Shown: positions 10,485-22,026, numbered from the stretch's first letter. The stretch is 64,000 nt of DNA from Sepiola atlantica (GCA_963556195.1 OY744544.1:49846825-49910824), one strand, 5' to 3'. Notes: generated by a model not told the origin, from the letters alone. Made by a program: numbers and translations.

Positions 10485-11390
10485 TGCAGAGTGATATTTC
10501 CCATCACTTCATCTACCCCCTTTCAGACTGATTTTTCGTTTGCAAAGTTTTTAACAGCCAATTTTCTTTAAACTGTCCTACACAAGTTTTTGATTGAATT
10601 ATGGTCAAGAATTTGTCCAGTCTAAATATGATTAAATTTCAACCACATTTTGGTTAATTTTTCAGTGTGAGGTAGGGCATTATCTTTCTGAAACAAGACA
10701 TTTTCCTAGGAACAGGAAGGACACAACTATTTAATTGTCGGAATTAAGCCTTTTACTCTAATACAGATGTATTCTTTGGTGCTGATGATAGTATCACACA
10801 GAATTAACTCTACAATACCAAGTGATACACCTCATGATTATCTTTTGTTTAAACACAATCAATCCTGAATCTCCCACTTGCTGCTATTCGATACACCGTT
10901 CCAAAGCTCATTCCAAGTCAACTGACCAAATTCCGAGGATAAGGTGCTGTATTCAGTAATGAAGCTCATTCTATTCATGATATTCTTTTTTTTGCGAATC
11001 GTCTTGATGATATATCGTTTTTATTCAATCTCTTGGCTATTGCTTTTCAAAAATGACTTACTGTCTCTGGTTTTGAACTCCTTGGCTAAATTTGCAAAGG
11101 TGTTTTTCCTGTAATGAAGAGTTGTTATTTTCAGCCGTGAATCATCTGTTTTTGTTGATTATTTGGGATGACCTGAGCATGCCTTCTTTTCCACATTACC
11201 TCTTTTTTCATATTGTTTACGAATTCTTTTCACTGTAGAAAAGGAAGTAGACACCTTATTATTGTTCAAGGTGGTGAATAGTTTTATTTATAGTCCAAGT
11301 CTCTTTCTCATCTCTTCAATTCTTCTTTTTGTAGTTTCATCAAAACGCTTTTCTTAGGTGAAATTTTATATTAAATATTGAGATTAATAT
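10485..11390 (-). pseudogene. Tc1/mariner-type transposase remnant
   Basis: Read on the minus strand, the N-terminal end begins KRFDETTKRRIEEMRKRLGL and continues with TVKRIRKQYEKRGNVEKK, fitting the paired helix-turn-helix DNA-binding part of Tc1-like transposases. Near 10663-10696 the C-terminal part reads VLFQKDNALPHTEKLTKMW, matching the conserved Asp-Asn-Ala-x-x-His segment of the catalytic domain. The order and spacing fit one transposase of about 300 residues. Numerous stops and frame changes remove function. Clear terminal inverted repeats were not found. The family normally moves by cut-and-paste at TA sites. Confidence 0.75.
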
Positions 11391-12680
11391 AGCAGCTCAA
11401 ACACCAATCTGGAAAAAGATCTGATATCAATAAAATTACTTGAAAATACAATATTAACGAAATTATTGAAAAAAATGGCCAGGTTCAATTTTTTCGCCCG
11501 GCTGTGTTGTTAAATAATTTCTACAGAATACGACTTTTGTAAAAATCAATATTCTTTGATCTTAACTTGTCCCCAGTTCGATTAGTTTTTGCTTCAAATT
11601 AATAGACTTTCTATCTCTATTACATTGCTTTTTTAAAATACTTTATCTCTCTACCCCTTTCTCTATTTCCCTTCCACTCGCTAGCTCTCTCCAGATCTAT
11701 TCATTTATTTTGCACTTTTAATAAAATTGCCTATTTTCTCGGGGATTCCTCCCTTTAGCTTAACTACTCAAATTAATTTAAAAGAAAAACAGAAAGAAAA
11801 ACACGAAGGTAATGTAAAATAAAATTTAAAAAAAAATGAAGAGGGCTGTATAAGCAAATCCTTTATTTCTTCTCTTCGCGGCTTTTTTCTTTCCTTTTTT
11901 TTCTGCTGCGACTTTCACGCTTTTGGGCTTGCATAAAAATGACGCCTTTGGAACTTCGTGACTTGCTCCAGAAGATGACGTCACTGCCCTCTCCTCAATC
12001 GGATGCCATCAATTTAGGGCAGCGTCTCTCATTGGTTGACGAATATTCGAACATCACGATTTTCCAATTTTTGTATAGAAAACGAATCCGTGCCATTGAA
12101 CACAGGGATTCAATGAGTCTTTTGCGACGAGTCGGGATTCTGCATGATTCCGCAATCAACCATTTCATAATTTCGTTTATTTAATGTTTCTTTTTTAAAA
12201 TAATGTTGTTTACTTGTAGGTATCAACGCTCCCACACCCTCCCTCCCACGCCTTGCCTTCTCTACTTCGTTTTCTTTTTGACTTCATATTTCTTTAAAAT
12301 GTAATGACAAATATTAACGAAATGTTAGAAACTTGAAATAAAATTCAATTATGATCAGTAAAATAGTAACGAAACTTACGTCTGACTGATGTAATTAGAT
12401 GTTAAATTATTCACTACGTTTTTATGACTATCGAATTTGATTGATGGATTTTGTCCCCACTTTTGATAGCTACATCATTTTATCAAACAAAAGATTCAGA
12501 ATTTATGGTTTGATAACATTATCCAATTTTCTATTAGAAAACGATTATTATTAAATTGTAAATTTAAACGAAATTTTCACATTTTTATTTATGTAGATAT
12601 TCGTAAATATGCGTGATTTACAATTAATTGTTGTATGATTTCTAGTATTCTTTCATGCAGATCATTACTGATTATGTAAA
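11391..12680. other. Spacer with a somewhat GC-richer patch
   Basis: The patch at about 11880-12190 is richer in C and G than its surroundings and holds an 81-codon open frame (11939-12184) starting MTPLELRDLLQKM. I see no splice sites or family motif that would confirm an exon, so I do not call a gene. The rest is AT-rich and unassigned. Confidence 0.4.
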
Positions 12681-12683
12681 ATA

Positions 12684-12717
<34 letters not shown>

Positions 12718-12754
12718 TGTAAATAAATAAACATATATATATATATATATAGGT

Positions 12755-12808
<54 letters not shown>

Positions 12809-12858
12809 TATATTGTAAATAAATAAACATATACATATATATATATATATATATAGGT

Positions 12859-12902
<44 letters not shown>

Positions 12903-12926
12903 AAATAAATAAACATATATATAGGT

Positions 12927-12959
<33 letters not shown>

Positions 12960-13281
12960 TGTAAATAAATAAACATATATATATATATATATATATATAG
13001 GTTATATATATATACATATATACATATATATATATATATATTGTAAATAAATAAACATATATATATAGGTTATATATATACATATATATATATATATATT
13101 GTAAATAAATAAACATATATATATAGGTTATATATATACATATATATACACATATATATATATATATATTGTAAATAAATAAACATATATATATATATAG
13201 GTTATATATATACATATACATATATATATATATATATTGTAAATAAATAAACATATATATATATATAGGTTATATATATAC

Positions 13282-13332
<51 letters not shown>

Positions 13333-13374
13333 AAATAAATAAACATATATATATATAGGTTATATATATACATA
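12681..13374. repeat. TA-rich minisatellite, left half (interrupted by an LTR element)
   Basis: About nine units of 57-97 bases carry the core ttgtaaataaataaacatat followed by a variable TA run, aggttatatatatatacata and another TA run. The same array resumes at 18925. The LTR element at 13375-18924 is inserted in it. Confidence 0.95.
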
Positions 13375-14516
13375 TGTTATGTTATGACGGGCCCTGTATT
13401 TCAAACGGGTAGATTAACTAGTATCAAATAGCTAGTTTTGTTATTCGAAAAATAGGTTTTGTTTCTGGACTCAGAAATGAGTCAGAGAAGTGTTTGATTC
13501 AGGAGTAGTCAAAACAAATCTAGAAACCTGACGTGACCTTTGAGTCAGAGATCAGAGTCAGTCGTTTTTGTCCCCATATCGTTGCGTGGGAAAAATAATT
13601 ACGTCACCACAGAAAAACAATAACTTAGTTTTAGAAATCAGTCTGTGCCTAGAAGCGAAAGTGTGCAGATCGGTTGCGAAAATGTAGCCGGCAAACGGGC
13701 AGGGCCCCATCCCCAGAAGAAAAGAAGATAGCCCGAGTGTGAGAGAATCGAAGCCGGAATCCTCCTGACGACAACCGAACCGAGGAGTAAGAAAGTTGTT
13801 GAGAATAAATAAATTTGTGTGAATTGTCCCCTCAAGAAAATCAGTGTCTCGTTTGTTCCTTTTGTCTGAGACATACTTCTTCCTTTGATCGAGACGACGC
13901 AGCCAGCGAAGACTAGACGAATCACAGGCCAAGGAGGAGAACAGAAGAAATTAAGGTAACCTTTGAGATCTATTTGAGATTTGTTTGAGAACTTTTTAAA
14001 GACTTTAAGATACGTGTAATTCCAAGAGACGTAATTGAAAAAGGCCTGAGATGCCGTAAACGGTAGTGGTTTGAACAGAGGACGTTTATTAAAAAAAGGT
14101 TGAGATGACGTGAAAAGATTCGTAATGAAAAAGGCCTGAGATGCCGTTAAAAGATTTGTAATTGAAAAAAAGGCTGAGATGCCGTAAGTTGATGAGTGAA
14201 GTTTTAAGACTGTGTTTACGAAAAAGTGTAGAGAAAAAGTTCGAATTTTATAGAGTAAAATGATTATGAAAATGATTATGAAAATGATATAGAGTAAATT
14301 GTATCATCGGAGGTGTTGGGGGGAGAGATTGAAATCACCATTAATCCTCTCATGAACATTTCGCGTTGTTTTCGGCCGGAGAGGATGTAATGGCGGGCTG
14401 TGAGGTGATTTTGGAGAAATGCCTCAGTCCGGAAAGATTTCTGCCTGAAGTAATAAAGAAGTTCTCTCTCCCCCCCCTTTGCTCTCGTTACGTTTAAATG
14501 AGAGTGTAATGTAACA
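13375..14516 (+). repeat. 5' LTR of the gene-less element
   Basis: 1142 bp. Contains gagaataaataaatttgtg (a candidate polyadenylation region) near 13801, followed by cagtgtctcgtttgttcc. From about 14034 there is a short degenerate series around ggcctgagatgccgt. The first 827 bases match the 3' LTR except for one C/T difference near 13691 and a 21-base gap. The last 315 bases are clearly diverged. Minus-strand open frames here recur in the other LTR because the DNA is duplicated; they are not genes. Confidence 0.9.
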
Positions 14517-14526
14517 ATACCTTAAT

Positions 14527-14543
14527 TGGTCGCCGTGACTTGC
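14527..14543 (+). promoter_or_regulatory. Candidate primer binding site
   Basis: TGGTCGCCGTGACTTGC begins 11 bases after the 5' LTR. Primer sites of LTR retrotransposons usually start TGG and pair with the 3' end of a tRNA. I cannot name the tRNA without a search. The distance is slightly longer than usual. Confidence 0.4.
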
Positions 14544-14749
14544 TATTTCCACAAGAAATAGGTTGAAACGAACCGCGTTGCCACAACGGAAGTCTTGGGG
14601 TCCAGAAGCGAAGACAGAGACGGAGAGAGAGAGAGTGTTGTCAACGAACAGTGAGTACCTCGTAATTTTTATGTTGAATAGATAAATTTTAAAGAAAAAA
14701 AAAAGGAACTCTTACGAAGAAAGTAATAGAAAAGGGAAGAAAAAAAAAA

Positions 14750-15700
14750 AAAAAGGAACGAGACACGAGGGAAAAATTGTTAAGATTCACAAAAAAAGAA
14801 AGAAAAAAGGAAAGAAAAGAACGCACGCACACACAATTATTAGATTACGCAGAAAGAGATTTTGTTAATTGTTAAGATTCACAAAAAAAAAAATGAACAA
14901 AAATAAAAAAGGAAAAGAACGCACGCACACACAATTATTAGATTACGCAGAAAGAGATTTTGTTAATTGTTAAGATTCACAAAAAAAAGAAAGAAAAAAG
15001 AAAGAAAAGAACGCACGCACACACAATTATTAGATTACGCAGAAAGAGATTTTGTTAATTGTTAAGATTCACAAAAAAAAGAAAGAAAAAAGAAAGAAAA
15101 GAACGCACGCACACACAATTATTAGATTACGCAGAAAGAGATTTTGTTAATTGTTAAGATTCACAAAAAAAAAGAAAGAAAAAAGAAAGAAAAGAACGCA
15201 CGCACACACAATTATTAGATTACGCAGAAAGAGATTTTGTTAATTGTTAAGATTCACAAAAAAAAGAAAGAAAAAAGAAAGAAAAGAACGCACGCACACA
15301 CAATTGTTAGATTACGCAGAAAGAGATTTTGTTAATTGTTAAGATTCACAAAAAAAAGAAAGAAAAAAGAAAGAAAAGAACGCACGCACACACAATTATT
15401 AGATTACGCAGAAAGAGATTTTGTTAATTGTTAAGATTCACAAAAAAAAGAAAGAAAAAAGAAAGAAAAGAACGCACGCACACACAATTTTAATTGTTAA
15501 GATTCACAAAAAAAAGAAAGAAAAAAGAAAGAAAAGAACGCACGCACACACAATTGTTAGATTACGCAGAAAGAGATTTTGTTAATTGTTAAGATTCACA
15601 AAAAAAAAGAAAGAGGAAAAAGAAAGACACGTTTTGTTAGTTGTTAAGATTCACAAAAAAAAGAGAAAGAGGAAAAAGAAAGACACATTAAAACAATTGT
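14750..15700 (+). repeat. About 92-bp minisatellite inside the LTR element
   Basis: Nine units, mostly 92 bases apart, each hold acgcacgcacacacaatt, then attagattacgcagaaagag, then ttaattgttaagattcac and an A/G-rich tail. One unit is shortened to 66 bases. Two or three degenerate units follow up to 15700. Short tandem arrays are common in interiors of non-coding LTR elements. Confidence 0.95.
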
Positions 15701-15949
15701 TAAGACTTTGTAGGAAAAGTACATTCTAGTTAGAAAGAAAAGGACGATTTGCCGTAATTATGTTTTTTTTGTGTTGTGTTTTAAGAATTTGTTGCTGTAA
15801 TTTTTTCTCTGGTTTGTGTTGGTGGAGGACGAAGGCGAAGGGCGGTGACGGGCGAAAAAAAGAAAAAAGGAGAAACGAGGGAGGTATGCAATTGAGAAAG
15901 AGAGTGAGAATGGAAATATTAAAAAAAAAGGGTGGATGCGCTGTGGTGG

Positions 15950-16200
15950 CATGTGCACGCGAGGACGGAGTGTGCGTGTTTAGAAAAAAGAAAGAAAGAA
16001 TGTATATGCGTCTTAAAAAGAGAGAGAGAGGGGAGTTGAGATGTTAAAAGAGATTGTTTAAAAAGAATGTGCACGCGAGGACGGAGGTGCGTGTTTAGAA
16101 AAAAGAAAGAAAGAATGTATATGCGTCTTAAAAAGAGAGAGAGAGAGGAATTGAAATGTTAAAAGAGATTGTTTAAAAAAAATGTGCGCGCGAGGTCAGT
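15950..16200 (+). repeat. 116-bp direct repeat, about 2.2 copies
   Basis: The block starting atgtgcacgcgaggacggag occurs at about 15950 and 16066, and a diverged third start lies at 16181. It includes gaatgtatatgcgtcttaaa and a GA run. Confidence 0.85.
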
Positions 16201-16219
16201 ATATGCCTGTTGGAAAGGA

Positions 16220-16254
<35 letters not shown>

Positions 16255-17738
16255 AGGCGCCCGTGGGCCCTGAAAACTGCTATGAAGTGTGGCAGAAAAA
16301 CAACGACGACAGCGGCGGGTGATCTGGTGGCGTCCGGGCCGGAGCCTGGCGGCATGTCGGCCCGCCGTGGTGTCGGGCGCTGTTCTCTTTTGAATTGTAT
16401 TGTATTGTGCTGTGGAGATGTGTTCTCCATTGGTTCTGTCGGTTTCGGTTTTATTTTTTTTTTGTTGTTGTTGGGTGGAATGAATTTTAATTTTTTTTTG
16501 ATGTATTTGATGTATTTGTTGCATGGAGGATTCCGGGTTTCCAATGCTTGAGTGAATGAGATTTTACCATTTAGAGGATGGAGAAATTAAAAAATGTAAT
16601 TGAAAAAAAAAAAAAAACAGTTCTTAAATTGAATGTTACGTGGGTCAGCCGGGCGATTTGAGTTGATTAGGTTCGGGCAGCTGGTGGCAGCTAGAGTTGG
16701 TTTGGGTCGGATCGCGGAAACCCTTGGACAGGGTTGATTTTATCGGGAAAAATCCCCGTGTACAGAGTATGTACAGGCTTGGAAAGTCAATGAGGGATTC
16801 CCGGCGTTTGCTCGTATGCTCTCTTTTATAGAGCACCCATGGGTTAGTGGCGAGGCTTGTGGTAAAGCCTGCATACGTTAAAATTGCGAACGGGAGAATG
16901 ACGGTGATGGTCATTCTGTGGGACCACGAGAAAAGGAAGGTGGTCAGTTATGGAGATTGTTGTTTTTGTGACCCAGGTGTGCCCAACTGCGCCGATAGAG
17001 TGTGTGAAAGTTGTGTAAAATGTTAAGCTTTGAAATTGTGGTCCCATTGTTTTTTGTGGATTTTGGATGTTTGCCGACGAGTGTGCTGCGAAGATACCCC
17101 ACCCCCTCACCGCATAGATAAGGACACGGGAAGGGAACGCATAGAATTGGTGTCTGCTCAACACCAGTGGGGATGGAGTTAAGCTGGGGTGTGGTGTGAC
17201 TCGGGTGCGCGCGTCGGGGCGGATAGAACCATGGGGATCGATTTTTAAAAAAAGAGGTACCGGGTGTTAATTGGATTTAATTATAAGATTATAGGTTGGG
17301 CCTAGTTTGTGGTCATTCGGCGTGTTCCGGGAGCAGGATGATTCGATGTGACATTTCGCTCAATACCGTATCGACTAGATAGATCCATGGGATGGGGTCC
17401 TCCACGTTTAATGAACAGGGCTGGGAGCTAGAGACATGGGTGATTGTTCGCGGACGTTTGCGCCGGGGCACTGGAATGTTCGAAGTATATGGTCCAGATT
17501 AGACAGTGGTAGGAAAACGGTACCTCTTGTAATTTTGAGAGGCTGACCATTTAAGTTTACAGGTTAAGGAAAGGGGTTTCTGTTTTTGCGCCCCCATATC
17601 GCGGCAATACGCCCGATCAGCAATCGGTCGTGTACCGATGATTAGATGAAAATGTGCGTGTGTATTTAAAAAAAAAAGTGTTGGTGATGGATTTGGATAT
17701 TTGTGTAAATTTCTTCAGGGAAGAAATTTTGAAAGATA
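16201..17738 (+). other. Non-coding interior of the LTR element
   Basis: Starts with a GA run (16222-16252) and is G-rich on the plus strand. Open frames of up to 123 codons exist on both strands, but none shows a gag, zinc-knuckle, protease, polymerase or integrase motif. It may serve packaging or priming of the element RNA; that is inference. Confidence 0.6.
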
Positions 17739-17751
17739 AGGTGGAGAGGAG
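17739..17751 (+). promoter_or_regulatory. Polypurine tract
   Basis: aggtggagaggag abuts the 3' LTR start exactly. In LTR retrotransposons such a tract primes second-strand DNA synthesis, and its position here supports the LTR boundary. Confidence 0.8.
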
Positions 17752-18924
17752 TGTTATGTTATGACGGGCCCTGTATTTCAAACGGGTAGATTAACTAGTA
17801 TCAAATAGCTAGTTTTGTTATTCGAAAAATAGGTTTTGTTTCTGGACTCAGAAATGAGTCAGAGAAGTGTTTGATTCAGGAGTAGTCAAAACAAATCTAG
17901 AAACCTGACGTGACCTTTGAGTCAGAGATCAGAGTCAGTCGTTTTTGTCCCCATATCGTTGCGTGGGAAAAATAATTACGTCACCACAGAAAAACAATAA
18001 CTTAGTTTTAGAAATCAGTCTGTGCCTAGAAGCGAAAGTGTGCAGATCGGTTGCGAAAATGTAGCCGGTAAACGGGCAGGGCCCCGCTGTGGGAGGGCCA
18101 AAAGATATCCCCAGAAGAAAAGAAGATAGCCCGAGTGTGAGAGAATCGAAGCCGGAATCCTCCTGACGACAACCGAACCGAGGAGTAAGAAAGTTGTTGA
18201 GAATAAATAAATTTGTGTGAATTGTCCCCTCAAGAAAATCAGTGTCTCGTTTGTTCCTTTTGTCTGAGACATACTTCTTCCTTTGATCGAGACGACGCAG
18301 CCAGCGAAGACTAGACGAATCACAGGCCAAGGAGGAGAACAGAAGAAATTAAGGTAACCTTTGAGATCTATTTGAGATTTGTTTGAGAACTTTTTAAAGA
18401 CTTTAAGATACGTGTAATTCCAAGAGACGTAATTGAAAAAGGCCTGAGATGCCGTAAACGGTAGTGGTTTGAACAGAGGACGTTTATTAAAAAAAGGTTG
18501 AGATGACGTGAAAAGATTCGTAATGAAAAAGGCCTGAGATGCCGTTAAAAGATTTGTAATTGAAAAAAAGGCTGAGATGCCGTAAGTTGATGAGTGAAGA
18601 TTTAGGACTGTGTTTACGAATTTTATAGAGAAAAAGTGATATACTAGTCGAATCTTATAGAGTAAAATGACCTATAGAGTAAAATGAAAACGTTTAATGA
18701 AAATGACTATGAGAATGAGTAGAGATGTAAATTGTATCATCGGAGGCGCTGGGGGGAGAGATTGAGATGACTATTAATCCTCTCGTGAACATTACGCGTT
18801 ATTTTCGGCCGGTGAGGTGATTTTGGAGAAATGCCTCAGTCGGGAAGGATTTCTGCCTGAAGTAATAAAGAAGTTCTCTCTCCCCCCTTTGCTCTCGTTA
18901 CGTTTAAATGAGAGTTATGTAACA
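17752..18924 (+). repeat. 3' LTR of the gene-less element
   Basis: 1173 bp. Differs from the 5' LTR by a 21-base insertion after gggcccc (near 18087), one substitution in its first 848 bases, and many substitutions and indels after about 18599. Ends agagttatgtaaca. Confidence 0.9.
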
Positions 18925-19100
18925 CATATATATATACATATATATATATATATTGTAAATAAATAAACATATATATAGGTTATATATATATACATATATA
19001 TACATATATATATATATATTGTAAATAAATAAACATATATATATAGGTTATATATATATACATATATATACATATATATATATAGGTTATATATATATAC

Positions 19101-19143
<43 letters not shown>

Positions 19144-19169
19144 AAATAAATAAACATATATATATAGGT

Positions 19170-19215
<46 letters not shown>

Positions 19216-19241
19216 AAATAAATAAACATATATATATAGGT

Positions 19242-19285
<44 letters not shown>
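18925..19285. repeat. TA-rich minisatellite, right half
   Basis: Continuation of the 12681-13374 array: four units with the ttgtaaataaataaac core, plus TA runs. Confidence 0.95.
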
Positions 19286-19289
<4 letters not shown>

Positions 19290-19386
19290 GTAACTATGAA
19301 AATATATTTATGGCAATTAAGCTACACAGAGGCTCCCGCGTTTTATCCCGGAGGGGAATCTTCAGGCTAAAATTTTATGTGAATAC

Positions 19387-19436
<50 letters not shown>

Positions 19437-20160
19437 TGTTAGTCTGTAATCCGAGGCAGGAGCAATTTGATATAGGTACCGGAAGGTGGAACATATAAAC
19501 AAAAATAAATGAGAAGAGAAAATAAAAATGGAATCTCAAATCAATTTATTAATATTTCACGTAACACAGATTAAATATCAGAACAGTAAATAGAAACTGT
19601 CAGGCAATTAAAAGTTCCGGAATTAGGTAAACTTTAATTTTCGAGAGCGGGACATCTCATTATCAAGAGCCCATAAAATATGACCGAGTGGTCGAAAACG
19701 AAGATAAACTGATGAAATCAACTGCTAACGAAATACCGCAGAAAGTAGATATGCAGAAAAAGAATTAATATAAGCTGATTAGACATCAATATTAATTATT
19801 CCTATCATAATTTAATTATATAATTATTCAGCTAAAGCTTATCATCTTATTAATATTGTTTTATTTATATACTATTTATCATAATTTTATTAATTTTTAT
19901 TTTATTTTATTTCTTTTCTTTTTTCTTTTTTAATTCAATTTTAATTTTTAATTTAAATTTGATAAATGTGAGCCGTTAAAGGAATACGAACAGTCAAGGG
20001 AGGCAACTTTGAAATCCTTTGAAATTTTTTTGAAATCCAGAATCTGGTTAGAATTAAGTAAAAACTGAAAACTTGAAATCAATTGTGAAATAAAAAGTAA
20101 CTTTATAGTAATGAGAGCAAGAAGACACAATTGAAAAGGGATGGGTTGAATTAATAGTTT

Positions 20161-20224
<64 letters not shown>

Positions 20225-20321
20225 TAAATTTCTTAATTCATATTTATTTTAAAGGTATAATATTCCTAAAATTAATTTATTTAAATTAAAAAAAAAATTT
20301 TTTATTAAATTTTATTTAAAG

Positions 20322-20373
<52 letters not shown>

Positions 20374-20455
20374 ATATACATATATATATAATGTTTATAT
20401 TACTCCATTCTTGTTTATTCTTTATGTTTTTCTTTAGTTTTTTAGTTTTCATCTT
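19286..20455. other. AT-rich spacer with three (AT)n tracts
   Basis: AT runs at about 19389-19433, 20166-20221 and 20327-20367. The segment lies downstream of the Penelope-like frame at 20456 and may include its 3' end, but I cannot place a boundary. Confidence 0.5.
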
Positions 20456-21290
20456 TTATGTTTTACTTATTAATATGTAATTATGTAAATTTAAGCACAG
20501 GATAAAAGGTGTGGGGTGGATGGTTCTGGGCAAATAGATGGAAGAGGCAGAGGCAAAGAGTTGGGAGTGGAAGAATGAGAGGATGAATGGAGGAGACAGT
20601 TCAGATCTGTTAGTCAAAGTTGGATGATATTTCGAAATTAGAATAGCTTCCAAAATTCGAAGTTGACCGACATTGCGGACCGAGTTGAGGATGCGGACAC
20701 TAATAGAGCGATGTGTGTTGCCACATGATATTAAGTGTTTGTGAAAAGAAGAAATGTGGGTGTTCAGATGTTCTTTAATGCGTTGGTGCAGAGGCCTGAC
20801 GGTGCTACCGATGTAGAACTTCTGACACTTAGCGCATTGAAGGCTGTACACCGTATAGGTGCGGAAGTAGAGGCCAGAGTTGGGGATGGGGCAATTAGCT
20901 AGAGAGCAGGGATCCGGGGTGTAGTGGCTTTTTTTGGACAAATGTTGTCGGAGAGAAGTGCCTGTGTGGGAGAGCTGTATGTCGAGATTCTCACTACGTA
21001 TGTCATTGCGGATAGCGAAAGTGATGTGGTTGCTAAGGAAGGGGAGCTTAAGGAAGCAGGTGTTGGTGAGGTGTGGTGTCTACATCTTCTGGTGTTATTG
21101 AGGCTGGATATGGTAGTGAGGGGAAACCGTTGGTTAAGAGGGTCTGGTGGAAGGCTTTGGTGTGTGTTGTTTTGTCGGTAGTGGATGAGCATTTGTTCTT
21201 TATGCGGGTGATTTCGGTGTGTGCGTAACTAATTTTAGATTTGAAGGGTAGGGCGGATTTGTAGTGGGTGAAAAGGTTCCTACATTTTTA
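20456..21290 (-). pseudogene. Penelope-like element, GIY-YIG endonuclease end
   Basis: The minus strand carries a readable GIY-YIG nuclease domain: TVYSLQCAKCQKFYIGST supplies the two tyrosine boxes, RPLHQRIKEHL the catalytic arginine, LRILEAILISKYHP the glutamate, and an asparagine follows. Upstream in the same frame (to about 21107) are a Leu-Pro-Phe-Leu-Ser-Asn segment and a Cys-rich linker (PDPCSLANCPI), both usual between the reverse transcriptase and the nuclease in these elements. Further upstream a frame change and a stop lead into more linker sequence up to about 21290. The polymerase itself is missing. The nuclease nicks target DNA for insertion. The domain is unusually intact for this window, but the element is truncated. 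Confidence 0.85.
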
Positions 21291-21529
21291 GTTTAAACTG
21301 TCTCATTTATGAAAACTATTTAAGTCCTTTCTCTTAAAACGTATATACAATTTACGTTTGAGGCTTTCTATTTCAGATTTTCATTTAAGTATAATTTATA
21401 TAATACAGTTTACTAAATTTTATTTATTGTATATCGAATATTAAGCTTTCACATGGCAATTTCGAATAAATTTGTATAGTTAACTCGAAACGAAATTTTC
21501 TTATACGCATTTTATTTATGTGAATTAGA

Positions 21530-21575
<46 letters not shown>

Positions 21576-21824
21576 TATACTTCAATATTATAAGCAGCCC
21601 CTTTCAAGTAAAATTGAAAAGAAAGCTATATCGGAGAGATTAAAAATAGAAATTCAACTGAGCCCCAGTGCAACCCTCCGACTCTGTCGTTGAGTTCGAT
21701 CGTATGTCTAGATATTTATACTCGCCACCTTCAGTTTTAGTATCACTTAATTTCTCCGTAATCACTTCACAATCTCTCGTGGCCGGGCTCGCGTCCTCTG
21801 ACCGTCTGATATTGTTATTTCCCT
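21291..21824. other. Spacer leading into the hammerhead motif
   Basis: Holds an AT run at about 21538-21573. From about 21660 the sequence is GC-richer and may belong to the element carrying the hammerhead motif. No protein trace seen. Confidence 0.45.
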
Positions 21825-21866
21825 GCGCTGATGAGAGCCGTAAACTCGAAACGACGTCGTACGTTT
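21825..21866 (+). ncRNA. Hammerhead ribozyme motif, minimal type I
   Basis: CTGATGA at 21828-21834 is followed by a short stem II (GAG 21835-21837 with CTC 21845-21847, loop CCGTAAA) and by GAAA at 21848-21851. Stem III is the self-complementary ACGACGTCGT (21851-21860), and the cleavage position would fall after A21861 (a GTA triplet). Stem I pairs gcg before CTGATGA with cgt after the site; it is short. All conserved core positions are present. Minimal hammerheads of this kind are known in the terminal repeats of Penelope-like retroelements. The nearby GIY-YIG remnant is on the opposite strand, so the motif may belong to an inverted partial repeat or another copy. Confidence 0.65.
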
Positions 21867-21887
21867 GTAAGATATTAAACATTTTGT

Positions 21888-21891
<4 letters not shown>

Positions 21892-21940
<49 letters not shown>
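21892..21940. repeat. (AT)n microsatellite
   Basis: AT run starting about 30 bases after the hammerhead motif. Confidence 0.95.
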
Positions 21941-21941
<1 letters not shown>

Positions 21942-21974
21942 CAAGAAACCATATATATATGGATAGATAGTTAA

Positions 21975-21977
<3 letters not shown>

Positions 21978-22026
<49 letters not shown>
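21978..22026. repeat. (AT)n microsatellite
   Basis: AT run abutting the left outer end of the inverted pair that follows. Confidence 0.95.

Larger units (their letters stand above)
13375..18924 (+). mobile_element. Gene-less LTR retrotransposon (LARD-like)
   Basis: A complete LTR-interior-LTR structure of 5550 bp. The LTRs (13375-14516 and 17752-18924) begin TGTTATG and end GTAACA, giving short TGTTA/TAACA inverted ends. The tetranucleotide cata flanks both outer ends (13371-13374 and 18925-18928) as a target-site duplication, and the same minisatellite lies on both sides. A purine-rich tract stands immediately before the 3' LTR. The 3.2-kb interior has no gag, protease, reverse transcriptase, RNase H or integrase on either strand. 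It must therefore have moved with proteins supplied by another element, as known for large retrotransposon derivatives. A Gypsy-like helper is inferred from the 4-bp duplication. Confidence 0.85.

Noticed and set aside
13558..18330. Matching 124- and 131-codon minus-strand frames starting MACDSSSLRWLRRLDQ, apparently a duplicated gene
   Set aside because: Both lie inside the two LTRs of one retrotransposon; the duplication is the LTR pair and there is no domain or translation context.
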